From Streptomyces sp. S465 (GTDB lineage Bacteria; Actinomycetota; Actinomycetes; Streptomycetales; Streptomycetaceae), in the NCBI RefSeq assembly GCF_026898115.1, contig NZ_CP114036.1:434001-498000 (forward strand): 64,000 nucleotides of DNA, read 5' to 3'. The notes under the pieces are model-generated. The model worked only from the letters and a program-made list of their open reading frames with translations, had not been told where the DNA came from and did no database searches. The translations under genes were made by a program, and so were the position numbers. How positions within the stretch are numbered: position 1 is the stretch's first letter; every line of letters starts with the position of its first letter. This document shows, piece after piece, positions 35,751-44,425 of the stretch.

Positions 35751-38096
35751 TCAGGCGCGGCGGTTCGGGCGTCGGCCGGGGGGCTGACGGGGTTCGGGGC
35801 GGGCCGTCAGCTCGGGGATGTCGCGGGTCTGGGGGTTCTTGTCGGAGACGGTGAGGCGCTCACCGTAGTGCCGGATCTCCAAGGGGGCGCCCTCGGTCAG
35901 GGAGTAGGTGACCCTGCGGTCGGTGATCTCCACGCGCAGCCGCCGGCGCAGCACCTGCATGGTGAAGGCGAGCCGGGCCAGCTTCTCGGGCAGCTTGGGC
36001 GAGAACTCCAGCCAGCCGTCGCGGTGCCGCATCCCGCCGAATCCGGCGACCAGGGCGATCCAGGTGCCGGCGAGCGAGGCGATGTGCAGACCGTCGCGGG
36101 TGTTGTGCTCCAGGTCCCGCAGGTCCATCAGGGCCGCCTCGCCCAGGTAGTCGTAGGCGAGCCGCAGATGGCCGACCTCGGCGGCCATGACGGCCTGGGA
36201 GGACGCGGACAGGGAGGAGTCCCGGACCGTCAGCCGCTCGTAGTAGTCGAAGTTGCGGGCCTTCTGCTCCTCGGTGAAGCACTCGCCGCGCAGATACATC
36301 GCCAGCACCAGATCGGCCTGTTTGACCACCTGTTTGCGGTACAGGTCGAAGTAGGGGAAGTGGAGCATCAGCGGGTACTGGTCGGGGCGGGTGCCCTGGA
36401 AGTCCCACTCCTGGTGGCCGGTGAAGTCCGCGGACTGCTCGTGGACCCCCATGGACTTGTTGTACGGGACCGACATGGACTCGGCGGCGTCCCGCCACGC
36501 GGCTGCCTCCTCGTCGTCGACGCCCAGTTCGGCGCCCTTGTCCGGGTGGCGTTCGACGATGTCCGCGGCGGCCCGCAGGTTCGACTGGGCCATCAGGTTG
36601 GTGTAGACGTTGTCGTCGGCGATGGCGCTGTACTCGTCCGGGCCGGTCACCCCGTCGATGTGGAAGCGGCCGTGGTGGTCGTGGTGGCCCAGCGAGCGCC
36701 ACAGCCGGGCGGTCTCCACCAGCAGCTCCACGGCGGAATCGCGCTCGAACTCGTCGTCCCCGCTGGCCGCCACATAACGCACCACCGCGTCCGCCACATC
36801 GGCGTTGACGTGGAAGGCCGCGGTGCCGGCCGGCCAGTAGCCGGAGCATTCGGAGCCGTCGATGGTGCGCCAGGGGAAGGCGGCGCCCTCGTGGTTCAGC
36901 TGCCGGGCCCGCTCCCGGGCGGCGGGCAGGATGGACTGGCGCCAACGCAGCGCCTCGGCCACGGACTCGGGGAAGGTGTAGGTGAGCAGGGGCAGCACGA
37001 AGGTGTCGGTGTCCCAGAAGGAGTGGCCGTCGTAGCCGGAGCCGGTGAGGCCCTTGGCGGGGATGGCCCGTTCCTCGGCACGGGCACCGGCCTGAAGGAC
37101 GTGGAAGAGGGCGAAGCGCACGGCCTGCTGGATCTCGGCGTCGCCGTCGACCTCCACATCGGACCGGGACCAGAAGTCCTCCAGCCAATCGCGCTGCTGG
37201 TCCACCAGGCCCCGCCAGCCGGTGCTGGCGGCCCCGGCCAGCGCGGCCTCGACCTGGTCCCGTACGGCCGGCAGCGAGCGGGCGCCGGACCAGCCGTAGG
37301 CGACCAGTTTCTCCAGCCGCAGGACCTGGCCCGGCTCCAGTACCGAGGTGACGGTCAGACGGGCGACGTCGTCGGTGCTCTCGCTGGCGTGGCGGGTCGG
37401 CGGCGGCCCCGTGATCAGGTGGTCCGCGGCGACCGCGACCCGCAGACAGCTGGCCTCGGTGCAGTGGATCAGCCGCAGCCGCTTGTCGTCGGCGGCGTTC
37501 TCCTCGGGGTTCAGCGGGGACTCCAGGGCCTCGGCCACCCGGGGGTCGCCCCCGCGCTCGGGCAGCTGCTCGTTGGCGACCAGTTCGGACTGGACGACGA
37601 CGCGGACACGGGCGTCCAGGGCCTCGACCTCGTAGGCGATGGCGCCGATGGCCCGCTGGGTGAGGGAGACCAGCCGGGTGGAGCGGACCCGGACGCTGGT
37701 CCCGGAGGGCGAGGTCCACTCACAGGTGCGGTGCAGCACTCCCCCGCGCAGATCGAGCACGCGTTCATGGGAGCGCAGCCGTCCGTAGCGCAGGTCGAAG
37801 GGCTCGTCGTCCACCAGCAGCCGGATGATCTTGCCGTTGGTGACGTTGATCATCGTCTGGCCGGCCTCGGGATAGCCGTACCCGGCCTCGGCGTAGGGCA
37901 GGGGACGCCGTTCGTACACCCCGTTGAGGTACGAGCCGGGGAGGCCGTGGGGCTCTCCCTCGTCGAGGTTGGCGCGCCAGCCGATATGGCCGTTGGAGAG
38001 CGCGAAGACCGATTCGCTCTGGGGCAGCAGATCGAGCCGGAGATCGGTCTCCCGCAGCAGCCAGGGGTCGACGGCGTACGAGGAATCGGTGATCAC
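35751..38096 (-). CDS. GH65 disaccharide phosphorylase (maltose/trehalose/kojibiose type)
   Basis: A 781-residue enzyme. The N-terminal beta-sandwich (DPWLLRETDLRLDLLPQSES, ALSNGHIGWRANLDEGEPHG) is followed by the (alpha/alpha)6 barrel with GYDGHSFWDTDTFVLP and the general acid Glu in DGVTGPDEYSAI, then the C-terminal sheet FSPKLPEKLARLAF. GTG 38096 overlaps the TGA of the upstream beta-phosphoglucomutase gene (GTGA); the longer frame to 38762 is not family-like. With that partner it should split an alpha-glucosyl disaccharide into glucose and beta-glucose 1-phosphate. No signal peptide, so the sugar is imported first. Confidence 0.9.
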   Translation of the reverse strand: MITDSSYAVDPWLLRETDLRLDLLPQSESVFALSNGHIGWRANLDEGEPHGLPGSYLNGVYERRPLPYAEAGYGYPEAGQTMINVTNGKIIRLLVDDEPFDLRYGRLRSHERVLDLRGGVLHRTCEWTSPSGTSVRVRSTRLVSLTQRAIGAIAYEVEALDARVRVVVQSELVANEQLPERGGDPRVAEALESPLNPEENAADDKRLRLIHCTEASCLRVAVAADHLITGPPPTRHASESTDDVARLTVTSVLEPGQVLRLEKLVAYGWSGARSLPAVRDQVEAALAGAASTGWRGLVDQQRDWLEDFWSRSDVEVDGDAEIQQAVRFALFHVLQAGARAEERAIPAKGLTGSGYDGHSFWDTDTFVLPLLTYTFPESVAEALRWRQSILPAARERARQLNHEGAAFPWRTIDGSECSGYWPAGTAAFHVNADVADAVVRYVAASGDDEFERDSAVELLVETARLWRSLGHHDHHGRFHIDGVTGPDEYSAIADDNVYTNLMAQSNLRAAADIVERHPDKGAELGVDDEEAAAWRDAAESMSVPYNKSMGVHEQSADFTGHQEWDFQGTRPDQYPLMLHFPYFDLYRKQVVKQADLVLAMYLRGECFTEEQKARNFDYYERLTVRDSSLSASSQAVMAAEVGHLRLAYDYLGEAALMDLRDLEHNTRDGLHIASLAGTWIALVAGFGGMRHRDGWLEFSPKLPEKLARLAFTMQVLRRRLRVEITDRRVTYSLTEGAPLEIRHYGERLTVSDKNPQTRDIPELTARPEPRQPPGRRPNRRA

Positions 38097-38854
38097 GAGT
38101 CGCCCTCCGCGTTCTTTGCGTTCCCCAGCAGCTCGGCGAGGTCCTGGACCACGGTGTCGGCGCCGTGTGCGCGCAGCGCGTCGGCCTGGCCGACCCGGTC
38201 CACGCCGATGACCTGGCCGAAGTGCCCGGCGCGCCCTGCCTCCATGCCCGCCAGGGCGTCCTCGAAGACGGCGGCCGCCCCGGGGGCGACCTCCAGCTCC
38301 CGGGCGGCCTCCAGGAAGGTGTCGGGGTGCGGTTTGCCGGGCAGCTCGCGCTCGGCGGCGACCACACCGTCGATCCGCACCTCGAAGAGGGGCTCGATAC
38401 CGGCGGCGATCAGCACATCGCGGCAGTTGGCGCTGGAGGAGACGACCGCGGTGCGCAGCCCCGCGGCGCGCGTGGCCCGCACGAAGCGCACCGAGCCGGG
38501 ATACGCCTCCACCCCCTCCTGCCGGATCTTCTCCAGCACCAGGATGTTCTTGCGGTTGCCCAGACCGTGCACGGTGTCCTTGTCCGGCGGATCGTCCGGG
38601 TCGCCCTCGGGGAGGTCGATGCCCCGGGAGGCCAGGAAGGTGCGCACCCCGTCGGCGCGTGGCCGGCCGTCCACGTATTCGTCGTAGTCGCGGGTCGAGT
38701 CGAAGGGGCGGAAGGAGGGGCCGTCGCGCCGTCGCAGATACTCGTCGAACGTCTGCTTCCACGCCGCCGCGTGCACCACCGCCGTCCGGGTCAGCACGCC
38801 GTCGAGATCGAACAGGCAGGCCCGGATGGAATCGGGCAGGCAGAGGTCGGTCAT
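38093..38854 (-). CDS. Beta-phosphoglucomutase family HAD hydrolase
   Basis: A 253-residue HAD enzyme with nucleophile/acid pair in ACLFDLDGVLTRTAVVH, a helical cap, RTAVVSSSANCRDVLIAAGI (motif II), GKPHPDTFLEAA (Lys) and AAVFEDALAGMEAGRAG (motif III). It is expected to turn beta-glucose 1-phosphate into glucose 6-phosphate. It is coupled to GH65 by a 4-bp overlap, the usual pairing. ATG 38854 is taken; the open frame to 39052 runs through Pro-rich DNA without family features. Confidence 0.9.
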   Translation of the reverse strand: MTDLCLPDSIRACLFDLDGVLTRTAVVHAAAWKQTFDEYLRRRDGPSFRPFDSTRDYDEYVDGRPRADGVRTFLASRGIDLPEGDPDDPPDKDTVHGLGNRKNILVLEKIRQEGVEAYPGSVRFVRATRAAGLRTAVVSSSANCRDVLIAAGIEPLFEVRIDGVVAAERELPGKPHPDTFLEAARELEVAPGAAAVFEDALAGMEAGRAGHFGQVIGVDRVGQADALRAHGADTVVQDLAELLGNAKNAEGDS

Positions 38855-38963
38855 GGCCCCCGATTCCCCCGGAACGGCCGGAGTATGCCCGGGAACCGGC
38901 CGACCGGGCGGGGAACCGGCCGCACCGGACCGGGAACCGGCCGGACCGGGAGCCGGCCGCGGC

Positions 38964-39863
38964 TCAGCGCGGTACGGCGGTGCGTCCCTCGCGGCGGGAG
39001 CGGTCGGCGGCCTCCAGGACGGCGACGACCTCACGGCCGAACCGTACGTCACAGGGGTCGGCCGCGCCGCCGTCGCGCGCGCCGCTCAACAGCCGGTCGA
39101 CGGCCGTGGTGAAGGCCGCCACCGCGGTGGTGTCCGCGTCGGGGATCGTGACGGTCCCCCGCTCACCGTAGAAGTCGCCGGAGAATCCCTGGGCGGCGGG
39201 CCGGGCGTCCAGGGTGAGCGCGAGCGTGCCGATCGCGCCGCGGTGGTGGCGCAGCAGCACATGCGCGGCCCCGCGCGGCCCGCCGAGTGCGGTGACCTCG
39301 GCCACCGGGCCGAGGACCGGCAGCAGGACGGACAGGGCGTGCGGGCCGACGTCCCACAGCCCGCCCCGCTCCCGCCGCCAGTGGGAGTCGCGGTAGCGGC
39401 CGTCGGGCTGGAAGATCGAGGCGAAGTGGGTGACACGGCCGCCGTCCCAGCCGCCGGCCGCCGCGGCCTCCTGGAGGAAGGTCTCGACAGGTGCCGCGAA
39501 GCGCTTGGTGAAGAACACGACCGAGGCCAGTGAGCGCTCGTCCACGGCGCGCACGATCCGGTCGGCCGCCTCGGTGGTGAAGGCCAGCGGCTTGTCCAGG
39601 AGCAGATGGCGCCCGGCCAGCGCGGCCCGCTCGGCGAGGTCGCTCTGGATGTCCGGCGGCAGCGCGATGGCGACGGCGTCCACATCGGCGATCAGCGCGT
39701 CGGCGTGCGGGTAGGCACGGGTGCCCCAGCGGTCCGCCAGCGCCTGTGCCTTCGCCGGATCGCGCCCCCAGATCCCGGCGAGTTCGGCCACGGGGTGCGC
39801 GGTGAGCGCCGCCGCGTGGGTCTCGGCCGCCCAGTGTCCGGTGCCCAGCAGTCCGAACCGCAC
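38964..39863 (-). CDS. Gfo/Idh/MocA-family oxidoreductase
   Basis: A 299-residue NAD(P)-dependent sugar dehydrogenase-like protein. The Rossmann start is MRFGLLGTGHWAAETHAAAL, the catalytic-lysine motif is HLLLDKPLAF, and the C-terminal sheet domain carries RRERGGLWDVGPHALSVLLP. GTG 39863 has GGAGGGGG about 8 bp upstream. It precedes the HAD/GH65 pair on the same strand, 109 bp away, and may be cotranscribed. Substrate unknown. Confidence 0.87.
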   Translation of the reverse strand: MRFGLLGTGHWAAETHAAALTAHPVAELAGIWGRDPAKAQALADRWGTRAYPHADALIADVDAVAIALPPDIQSDLAERAALAGRHLLLDKPLAFTTEAADRIVRAVDERSLASVVFFTKRFAAPVETFLQEAAAAGGWDGGRVTHFASIFQPDGRYRDSHWRRERGGLWDVGPHALSVLLPVLGPVAEVTALGGPRGAAHVLLRHHRGAIGTLALTLDARPAAQGFSGDFYGERGTVTIPDADTTAVAAFTTAVDRLLSGARDGGAADPCDVRFGREVVAVLEAADRSRREGRTAVPR

Positions 39864-40425
39864 TGTCCGTCCCCCTCCGTACGAAGCCCCAGGTGTCCCC
39901 GGCGTCGGCCGCGATCCTACGGGGCCGGAGAGCGTCCTCCCAAGGGGCGTCCTCGCAGAGGGCTCCCTCACGTGAATGCCTACGTATATGACGCGCCGCC
40001 GGGTTCGCGCCGCCGGTTCGGGTGAGGCCGCGCATCACACCCGTAACCGCCCCGAAGATGCGCGCCCCGCGGTCGGCCGCACGTCTGGGACACAGTGATC
40101 GACCACCAGCCCCGACACCACGGGCGGAGGGCCTGCGGCCGCGCCGCCCAGCCCGCGCGTCGGCCAGGCATCCTCGGGCGAGGCGAGGCTCCCGGGGCGG
40201 GGCCGCCCGGAGGTACCCGGCGAAGCGGCCGGGCCCCGGGCCGGGGGTCGCGGGCTCGCGGCGGCCCGGACCGGACGTGCCCCGGCCGTTTCGGCCGGGG
40301 GCGGGACGGCCCTCCCCCGCCTGGCCGCAGGCGGATGCCGGTGCGCGGGGGCGGTGCCAGGGTGAGGCCATGGCCGGCCGCGGTGCGGGTGCGGCCGAAG
40401 CCCGCCCTCACCGCCGGAGGTACCC
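39864..40425. other. Long intergenic region between divergent genes
   Basis: A 562-bp interval without a credible gene. The AT-containing patch at about 39980-39992 (TACGTATATGACG) is a possible promoter for the leftward oxidoreductase. The 13-mer CCGGAGGTACCCG occurs near 40207 and again near 40413, the second copy serving as the lipoprotein gene's ribosome binding site. The hairpin at 40280-40300 is listed separately. Confidence 0.5.
40280..40300. terminator. Tight GC hairpin
   Basis: CCCCGGCCG (40280-40288) pairs perfectly with CGGCCGGGG (40292-40300) around a TTT loop. No gene ends nearby, so it may be an attenuator-like element in the leader of the lipoprotein gene rather than a terminator. 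Confidence 0.4.
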
Positions 40426-41673
40426 GTGGTCCGTGGCTCGTCCCGCCCCCTCTCCTCCGCGTACCGGCGGCGCGCCACGCTCCGGACCGCGGTGGCCCTG
40501 CTGCTGTGCGGGGCCGCGGTCCCCTCCTGTGCCTCCGGCGAGCACAAGCCCGACCGGGCGAGGTCGGCGTCGGCACGGGCGAGCGCGGCGGCGGCGTCCG
40601 CGGCGGCCTCGGCGGCGGCGAAGAGGAGGGCCGCGCGCGCCCGGCTGCTGCCGGGAATGCCACCGCCGCTGGATCCCCAGGACCTGTACGCGGCCGACCG
40701 GCCGGGGATGCTGTCCCGGGCGGTGAAGGACTTTCCGTCGCGGGTGTACGTGCCCAATACGCTCTCGGACACGGTGAGCGTCATCGATCCGAAGAAGTTC
40801 AAAGTCATCCGCACGATTCCGGTGGGCCGTCAACCGCAGCACGTGGTGCCGTCGTGGGATCTGAAGACGCTGTGGGTCAACAACGACCTGGGCAACACCC
40901 TCACTCCCATCAACCCCGCCAACGGCCGGGCAGGCCGCCCGGTGGACGTCCATGACCCGTACAACCTCTACTTCACCCCGGACGGCAAGTACGCCGTGGT
41001 GATGGCCTCCAAGGACCGGGCCCTGGTCTTCCGGGACGCGCACAGCATGAAGGTGGTGAAGTCGGTGCCGGTGGACTGCTACGGCGTCAACCACGCCGAC
41101 TTCTCCCCCGACGGGCGCTACTTCATCGTCTCGTGCGAGTTCTCCGGTGAGCTGCTGAAGGTGGACACGGCGAAGCGGAAGGTGATCGCCAAGCAGCGGC
41201 TGCCGATCGCCGGGGCCATGCCGCAGGACGTCAAGATCTCACCGAACGGCAAGACCTGGTACATCGCCGACATGATGGCGAACGGCCTGTGGGTGCTCAA
41301 CGGCGACACCTTCGGCACGCCACGGCTGCTGCCCACCGGGAAGGGCACCCACGGCCTCTACGTCAGCCGCGACTCCCGCTCCATGTACATCTCCAACCGC
41401 GGCGAGGGCACCATCTCGGTGCTGTCGTTCAAGACCGGCAAGCTCGTCCAGCGCTGGCGGCTCCCCGGCGGCGGCAGCCCCGACATGGGCGGGGTGTCCA
41501 GCGACGGCAAGGTGCTGTGGCTGTCGGGGCGGTACAACGGCGAGGTGTACGCGATCGACACCCGCAACGGCCGGCTGCGCGCCCGGATCCCGGTCGGCGG
41601 CGGCCCGCACGGGCTCGCGGTCTACCCCCAGCCCGGCCGCTACTCCCTCGGCCACACCGGGATCTTCCGCTGA
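40426..41673 (+). CDS. YVTN beta-propeller lipoprotein (YncE-like)
   Basis: A 415-residue exported protein. A hydrophobic leader (LRTAVALLLCGAAVPSC) ends in a lipobox-like VPSC with Cys at about 35. An Ala/Ser/Arg-rich linker follows, then seven propeller repeats such as RVYVPNTLSDTVSVIDPKKF, YNLYFTPDGKYAVVMASKD and SRSMYISNRGEGTISVLSF. Such propellers bind surface partners or small ligands; a specific role is unknown. GTG 40426 is preceded by CCGGAGG. Confidence 0.85.
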   Translation: MVRGSSRPLSSAYRRRATLRTAVALLLCGAAVPSCASGEHKPDRARSASARASAAAASAAASAAAKRRAARARLLPGMPPPLDPQDLYAADRPGMLSRAVKDFPSRVYVPNTLSDTVSVIDPKKFKVIRTIPVGRQPQHVVPSWDLKTLWVNNDLGNTLTPINPANGRAGRPVDVHDPYNLYFTPDGKYAVVMASKDRALVFRDAHSMKVVKSVPVDCYGVNHADFSPDGRYFIVSCEFSGELLKVDTAKRKVIAKQRLPIAGAMPQDVKISPNGKTWYIADMMANGLWVLNGDTFGTPRLLPTGKGTHGLYVSRDSRSMYISNRGEGTISVLSFKTGKLVQRWRLPGGGSPDMGGVSSDGKVLWLSGRYNGEVYAIDTRNGRLRARIPVGGGPHGLAVYPQPGRYSLGHTGIFR

Positions 41674-41691
41674 GAGAGATATGCATAGCCT

Positions 41692-41705
41692 GCCTATATA
41701 GAGGC
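41692..41705. promoter_or_regulatory. MarR-type operator with adjoining -10
   Basis: GCCTATATAGAGGC is a 12/14 palindrome. TATAAAAT follows at 41710-41717. The GTG start at 41724 lies where transcription would begin, so the marR message may be leaderless and self-repressed. Confidence 0.6.
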
Positions 41706-41723
41706 GTGATATAAAATCTGGAT

Positions 41724-42227
41724 GTGGAGTACACACAGCAGTCCGGTCCCCGGGAAACCGACGCCCCCGTGACCCGTGAGGAGGTCGCGGAGGCGCTGGA
41801 GCAGCTGGCGTTCCTCGCGGTGCGCCATCTGACCAACCGGGACATCAGTTTCACCGCCGCCTCGACCCTTGGCCGGCTCAGCCGGGAGGGCCCGTCCCGG
41901 CTGACGGCCCTCGCCTCCGACGAGGGTGTCACCCAGCCCTCGATGACCCAGCTGATCCAGCGACTGGAGCGGCAGGGCCTGGTGACCCGGGTCGACGATC
42001 CCCACGACGGCCGGGTGGTGCTGGTGGCGATCTCCGACGCCGGCCGGGAGCTGCTCGCCGAGCGGCGCCGCGACCGTACGGAACGTCTCGCCGAACTGCT
42101 GGCCACTCTCTCCCCCGAGGACCAACAGGCACTCGCCACCGCCGTCCGCGCCGCCACCCCCGCCTTCCAGCGGCTGGTCGAGAGCGCGGCACGGACGCGG
42201 AAGGCCCCGGGGGGCACCGCTTCCTGA
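41724..42227 (+). CDS. MarR-family transcriptional regulator
   Basis: A 167-residue winged-helix protein: dimerisation helix EEVAEALEQLAFLAVRHLTN, recognition region ALASDEGVTQPSMTQLIQRLERQGL and wing RVDDPHDGRVVLVAISDAGRE, all in canonical MarR order. It has no clear Shine-Dalgarno, consistent with a leaderless GTG. An MFS transporter follows 71 bp downstream on the same strand, the usual MarR/efflux pairing. Confidence 0.92.
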   Translation: MEYTQQSGPRETDAPVTREEVAEALEQLAFLAVRHLTNRDISFTAASTLGRLSREGPSRLTALASDEGVTQPSMTQLIQRLERQGLVTRVDDPHDGRVVLVAISDAGRELLAERRRDRTERLAELLATLSPEDQQALATAVRAATPAFQRLVESAARTRKAPGGTAS

Positions 42228-42298
42228 TCACTCGGCACCCTGCCGCGCCACGGCTTGCCATGTCGTCACGGCTCGGGCCCTGACCGACGGAGCCCTTC

Positions 42299-43579
42299 TT
42301 GTCCGCTCATCCCGCTCATCCCCGCACCACCAACCCCTTCAAGCAGCCGAAGGCCGTATGGGCGGTCGCCTTCGCCTGCGTGATCTCCTTCATGGGCATC
42401 GGCCTGGTGGATCCGATCCTGCCCTCCCTCTCCGCTCAGCTGCACGCCACGCCGAGCCAGGTGTCGCTGCTGTTCACCAGCTATCTGGTGGTCACCGCCG
42501 TCGCCATGCTGATCACCGGTTTCGTCTCCAGCCGGATCGGCGCCAAGCGCACTCTGGTGGCCGGTCTGGTGCTCATCGTGATCTTCGCCGCGGCGGCCGG
42601 GGCGTCCGGCAGCATCGACGGCATCGTCGGCTTCCGCGCCGGCTGGGGCCTGGGCAACGCCCTGTTCATCGCCACCTCGCTCGCCGTCATCGTCGGCTCG
42701 GCCAGCGGTGGTTTCGCCGGCGCGATCATCCTCTACGAGACCGCCCTGGGCATCGGCATCGCGGTCGGACCGCTGCTCGGCGGTGAGCTGGGCGGGATCA
42801 GCTGGCGCGGGCCGTTCTTCGGCGTGGCGGTCCTGATGGCCATCGCGCTGATCGCGACCATCGTGCTGGTCCAGCCCACCCCGACCCCGGCGCGCCGGGC
42901 CTCGATCGCCGATCCGATCAAGGCGCTGCGCCACCGCGGACTGCTCACCATGGGGCTGACCGCGCTCTGCTACAACTGGGGCTTCTTCACGGTGCTGGGC
43001 TATGCGCCGTTCCCGATGGACCTGGGCACCCATGAGCTCGGCTATGTCTTCACCGGCTGGGGTCTGCTCGTCGCCTTCTTCTCGGTCTTCGGCGCCCCCT
43101 GGCTCCAGGCGCGGCTCGGCATAGCCCGTTCGCTGTATCTGAATCTGGCGCTGTTCGCGCTCGACATCCTCGTCATCGGCCTCTTCACCGACTCCAAGGC
43201 GACGCTGATCGTGGCGGTGATCGTGGCCGGTGCCTTCATCGGGATCAACAACACGATCACCACCCAGGCGGTGATGACCGTCGCCCCGGTCGAACGGCCC
43301 GTGGCCTCCGCCTCCTACGGTTTCGTCCGCTTCATCGGCGGCGGTCTGGCCCCGTACGCCGCGGGCAAGATCGCCGAGCACAACGGGGTGCATCTGCCGT
43401 TCTACATCGGTGCCGCCGCGGTCGCGCTGGGCATCGGCGTCCTGGCCACCGGGCACTCGCTGCTCGCCGAGGCCGAGCGGGTCCAGGCGGCGGAGGCGGC
43501 CGGTCACACCCCGGCCGAGGAGCGGCGGGAGACGCTGGAGCAGCAGGCGCTGGCCGAGGAGCTCGGCTCGGCCGGCTGA
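42299..43579 (+). CDS. MFS efflux transporter
   Basis: A 426-residue, 12-helix major facilitator of the DHA1 drug-efflux type: ACVISFMGIGLVDPILPSLS, SYLVVTAVAMLITGFVSSRIGAKR (motif A), and ILYETALGIGIAVGPLLGG (motif C). The start appears to be TTG 42299 with GGAG about 10 bp upstream; no ATG or GTG lies before the first helix in good context. Probably controlled by the MarR protein encoded upstream. Substrate unknown. Confidence 0.9.
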   Translation: MSAHPAHPRTTNPFKQPKAVWAVAFACVISFMGIGLVDPILPSLSAQLHATPSQVSLLFTSYLVVTAVAMLITGFVSSRIGAKRTLVAGLVLIVIFAAAAGASGSIDGIVGFRAGWGLGNALFIATSLAVIVGSASGGFAGAIILYETALGIGIAVGPLLGGELGGISWRGPFFGVAVLMAIALIATIVLVQPTPTPARRASIADPIKALRHRGLLTMGLTALCYNWGFFTVLGYAPFPMDLGTHELGYVFTGWGLLVAFFSVFGAPWLQARLGIARSLYLNLALFALDILVIGLFTDSKATLIVAVIVAGAFIGINNTITTQAVMTVAPVERPVASASYGFVRFIGGGLAPYAAGKIAEHNGVHLPFYIGAAAVALGIGVLATGHSLLAEAERVQAAEAAGHTPAEERRETLEQQALAEELGSAG

Positions 43580-43585
43580 CGGCGA

Positions 43586-43617
43586 GGGGCGGACCCGGCG
43601 CGCTCACGGTCCGCCCC
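43586..43617. terminator. Terminator hairpin after the MFS gene
   Basis: GGGGCGGACC (43586-43595) and GGTCCGCCCC (43608-43617) form a perfect 10-bp stem 7 bp after the MFS stop. Confidence 0.65.
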
Positions 43618-43646
43618 GCACGGCGCCGGACCACTGCTCCGAGGTA

Positions 43647-43672
43647 CCCGCGGCCGCGCTCACGGCCGCGGG
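43647..43672. terminator. Terminator hairpin after the toxin gene
   Basis: CCCGCGGCCG (43647-43656) and CGGCCGCGGG (43663-43672) form a perfect 10-bp stem with a 6-nt loop. It lies 22 bp beyond the leftward toxin stop, back to back with the MFS terminator. Confidence 0.65.
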
Positions 43673-43694
43673 TCTCCGCGTACGGAGGGTTCCC

Positions 43695-44078
43695 TCAGAT
43701 CCGCCAGGAGCGGATGCGGACCGCCGCGTCGAAACAGTCGACCTTGCCCGAGAGGATGTCGCGGACCAGGTCGATCAGCGCCCCGTACGGCGGGTCGATG
43801 CCCTCCCCCGAGGCGTGCATATAGGCGACCGCGGTCGCGCTGGCGAACAGCGCGTTGCTCGCCGGGAGCGGCTTGAGCAGGGCGAGGGTGTGCAGCAGGG
43901 CCGCGGCCCGCCACGCGGGGTCGGGATCGACACCCAGGCGCGGCGGGTCGACACGGTGCCGGGCCACCGCGGCGACCAGCCCCGAGAAGTCCGAGATGGC
44001 CGGTTGTTCCGGCATGACCTCCTCATGGCGCTGGAGCAGCCAGGGGACGTCGATGTGCAGCAGCGGGGCCGTGGTCAC
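43695..44078 (-). CDS. Fic/Doc-like toxin component
   Basis: A 127-residue protein: DVPWLLQRHEEVM, PAWRAAALLHTLALLKPLPASNALFASATAVAYMHASG, then PYGALIDLVRDILSGKVD. The layout is that of Doc-type proteins of streptomycete toxin/antitoxin pairs. The usual catalytic HxFxDGNKR stretch is replaced by LPASNALFASA; only Asn is kept. If it is a toxin, it may not transfer AMP or phosphate in the standard way. It overlaps the antitoxin gene by 4 bp (GTGA). Confidence 0.72.
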   Translation of the reverse strand: MTTAPLLHIDVPWLLQRHEEVMPEQPAISDFSGLVAAVARHRVDPPRLGVDPDPAWRAAALLHTLALLKPLPASNALFASATAVAYMHASGEGIDPPYGALIDLVRDILSGKVDCFDAAVRIRSWRI

Positions 44079-44314
44079 GCGGCCTGCCCGGGGTTGCGGC
44101 GCTCATCGTCGGGGAACGCGTCCGCGAAGGCGTCGGCGTTGTCCGCGAAGAACCGCCGGAAGACCTCGGCACCCTCCTGAAGAGCGCGGTGCCGCGCGAT
44201 GTCGGCCACGGTCGCCTCACGGACGAGGGCCTTCATCGTCGTACCGCGCTCCTTCGCGATCTGGCGGAGGTCCTCAAGTTCCCGATCGCTGAATTCCACG
44301 TTGAGTGCTGACAT
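44075..44314 (-). CDS. Antitoxin (ribbon-helix-helix-like) of the Fic/Doc pair
   Basis: A 79-residue protein. LNVEFSDRELEDLRQIAKERG resembles a ribbon-helix-helix DNA-binding start, followed by a long helix VADIARHRALQEGAEVFRRFF and a Asp/Ala-rich tail that could wrap the toxin. I use ATG 44314 (MSALNVEF); the frame to 44350 adds 12 unlikely residues. Antitoxin-first order with overlap suggests autoregulation by the complex. Confidence 0.75.
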   Translation of the reverse strand: MSALNVEFSDRELEDLRQIAKERGTTMKALVREATVADIARHRALQEGAEVFRRFFADNADAFADAFPDDERRNPGQAA

Positions 44315-44425
44315 GCGGGACACCCTACTCAGCAGGTACCCGGGCAGCAATCGCCCCAGCTCAGATCGGGTTTTTGTAGGTACTGGACAATCATTTCACG
44401 GGTGGTCGCGGGTGGTCGCGAGCGG

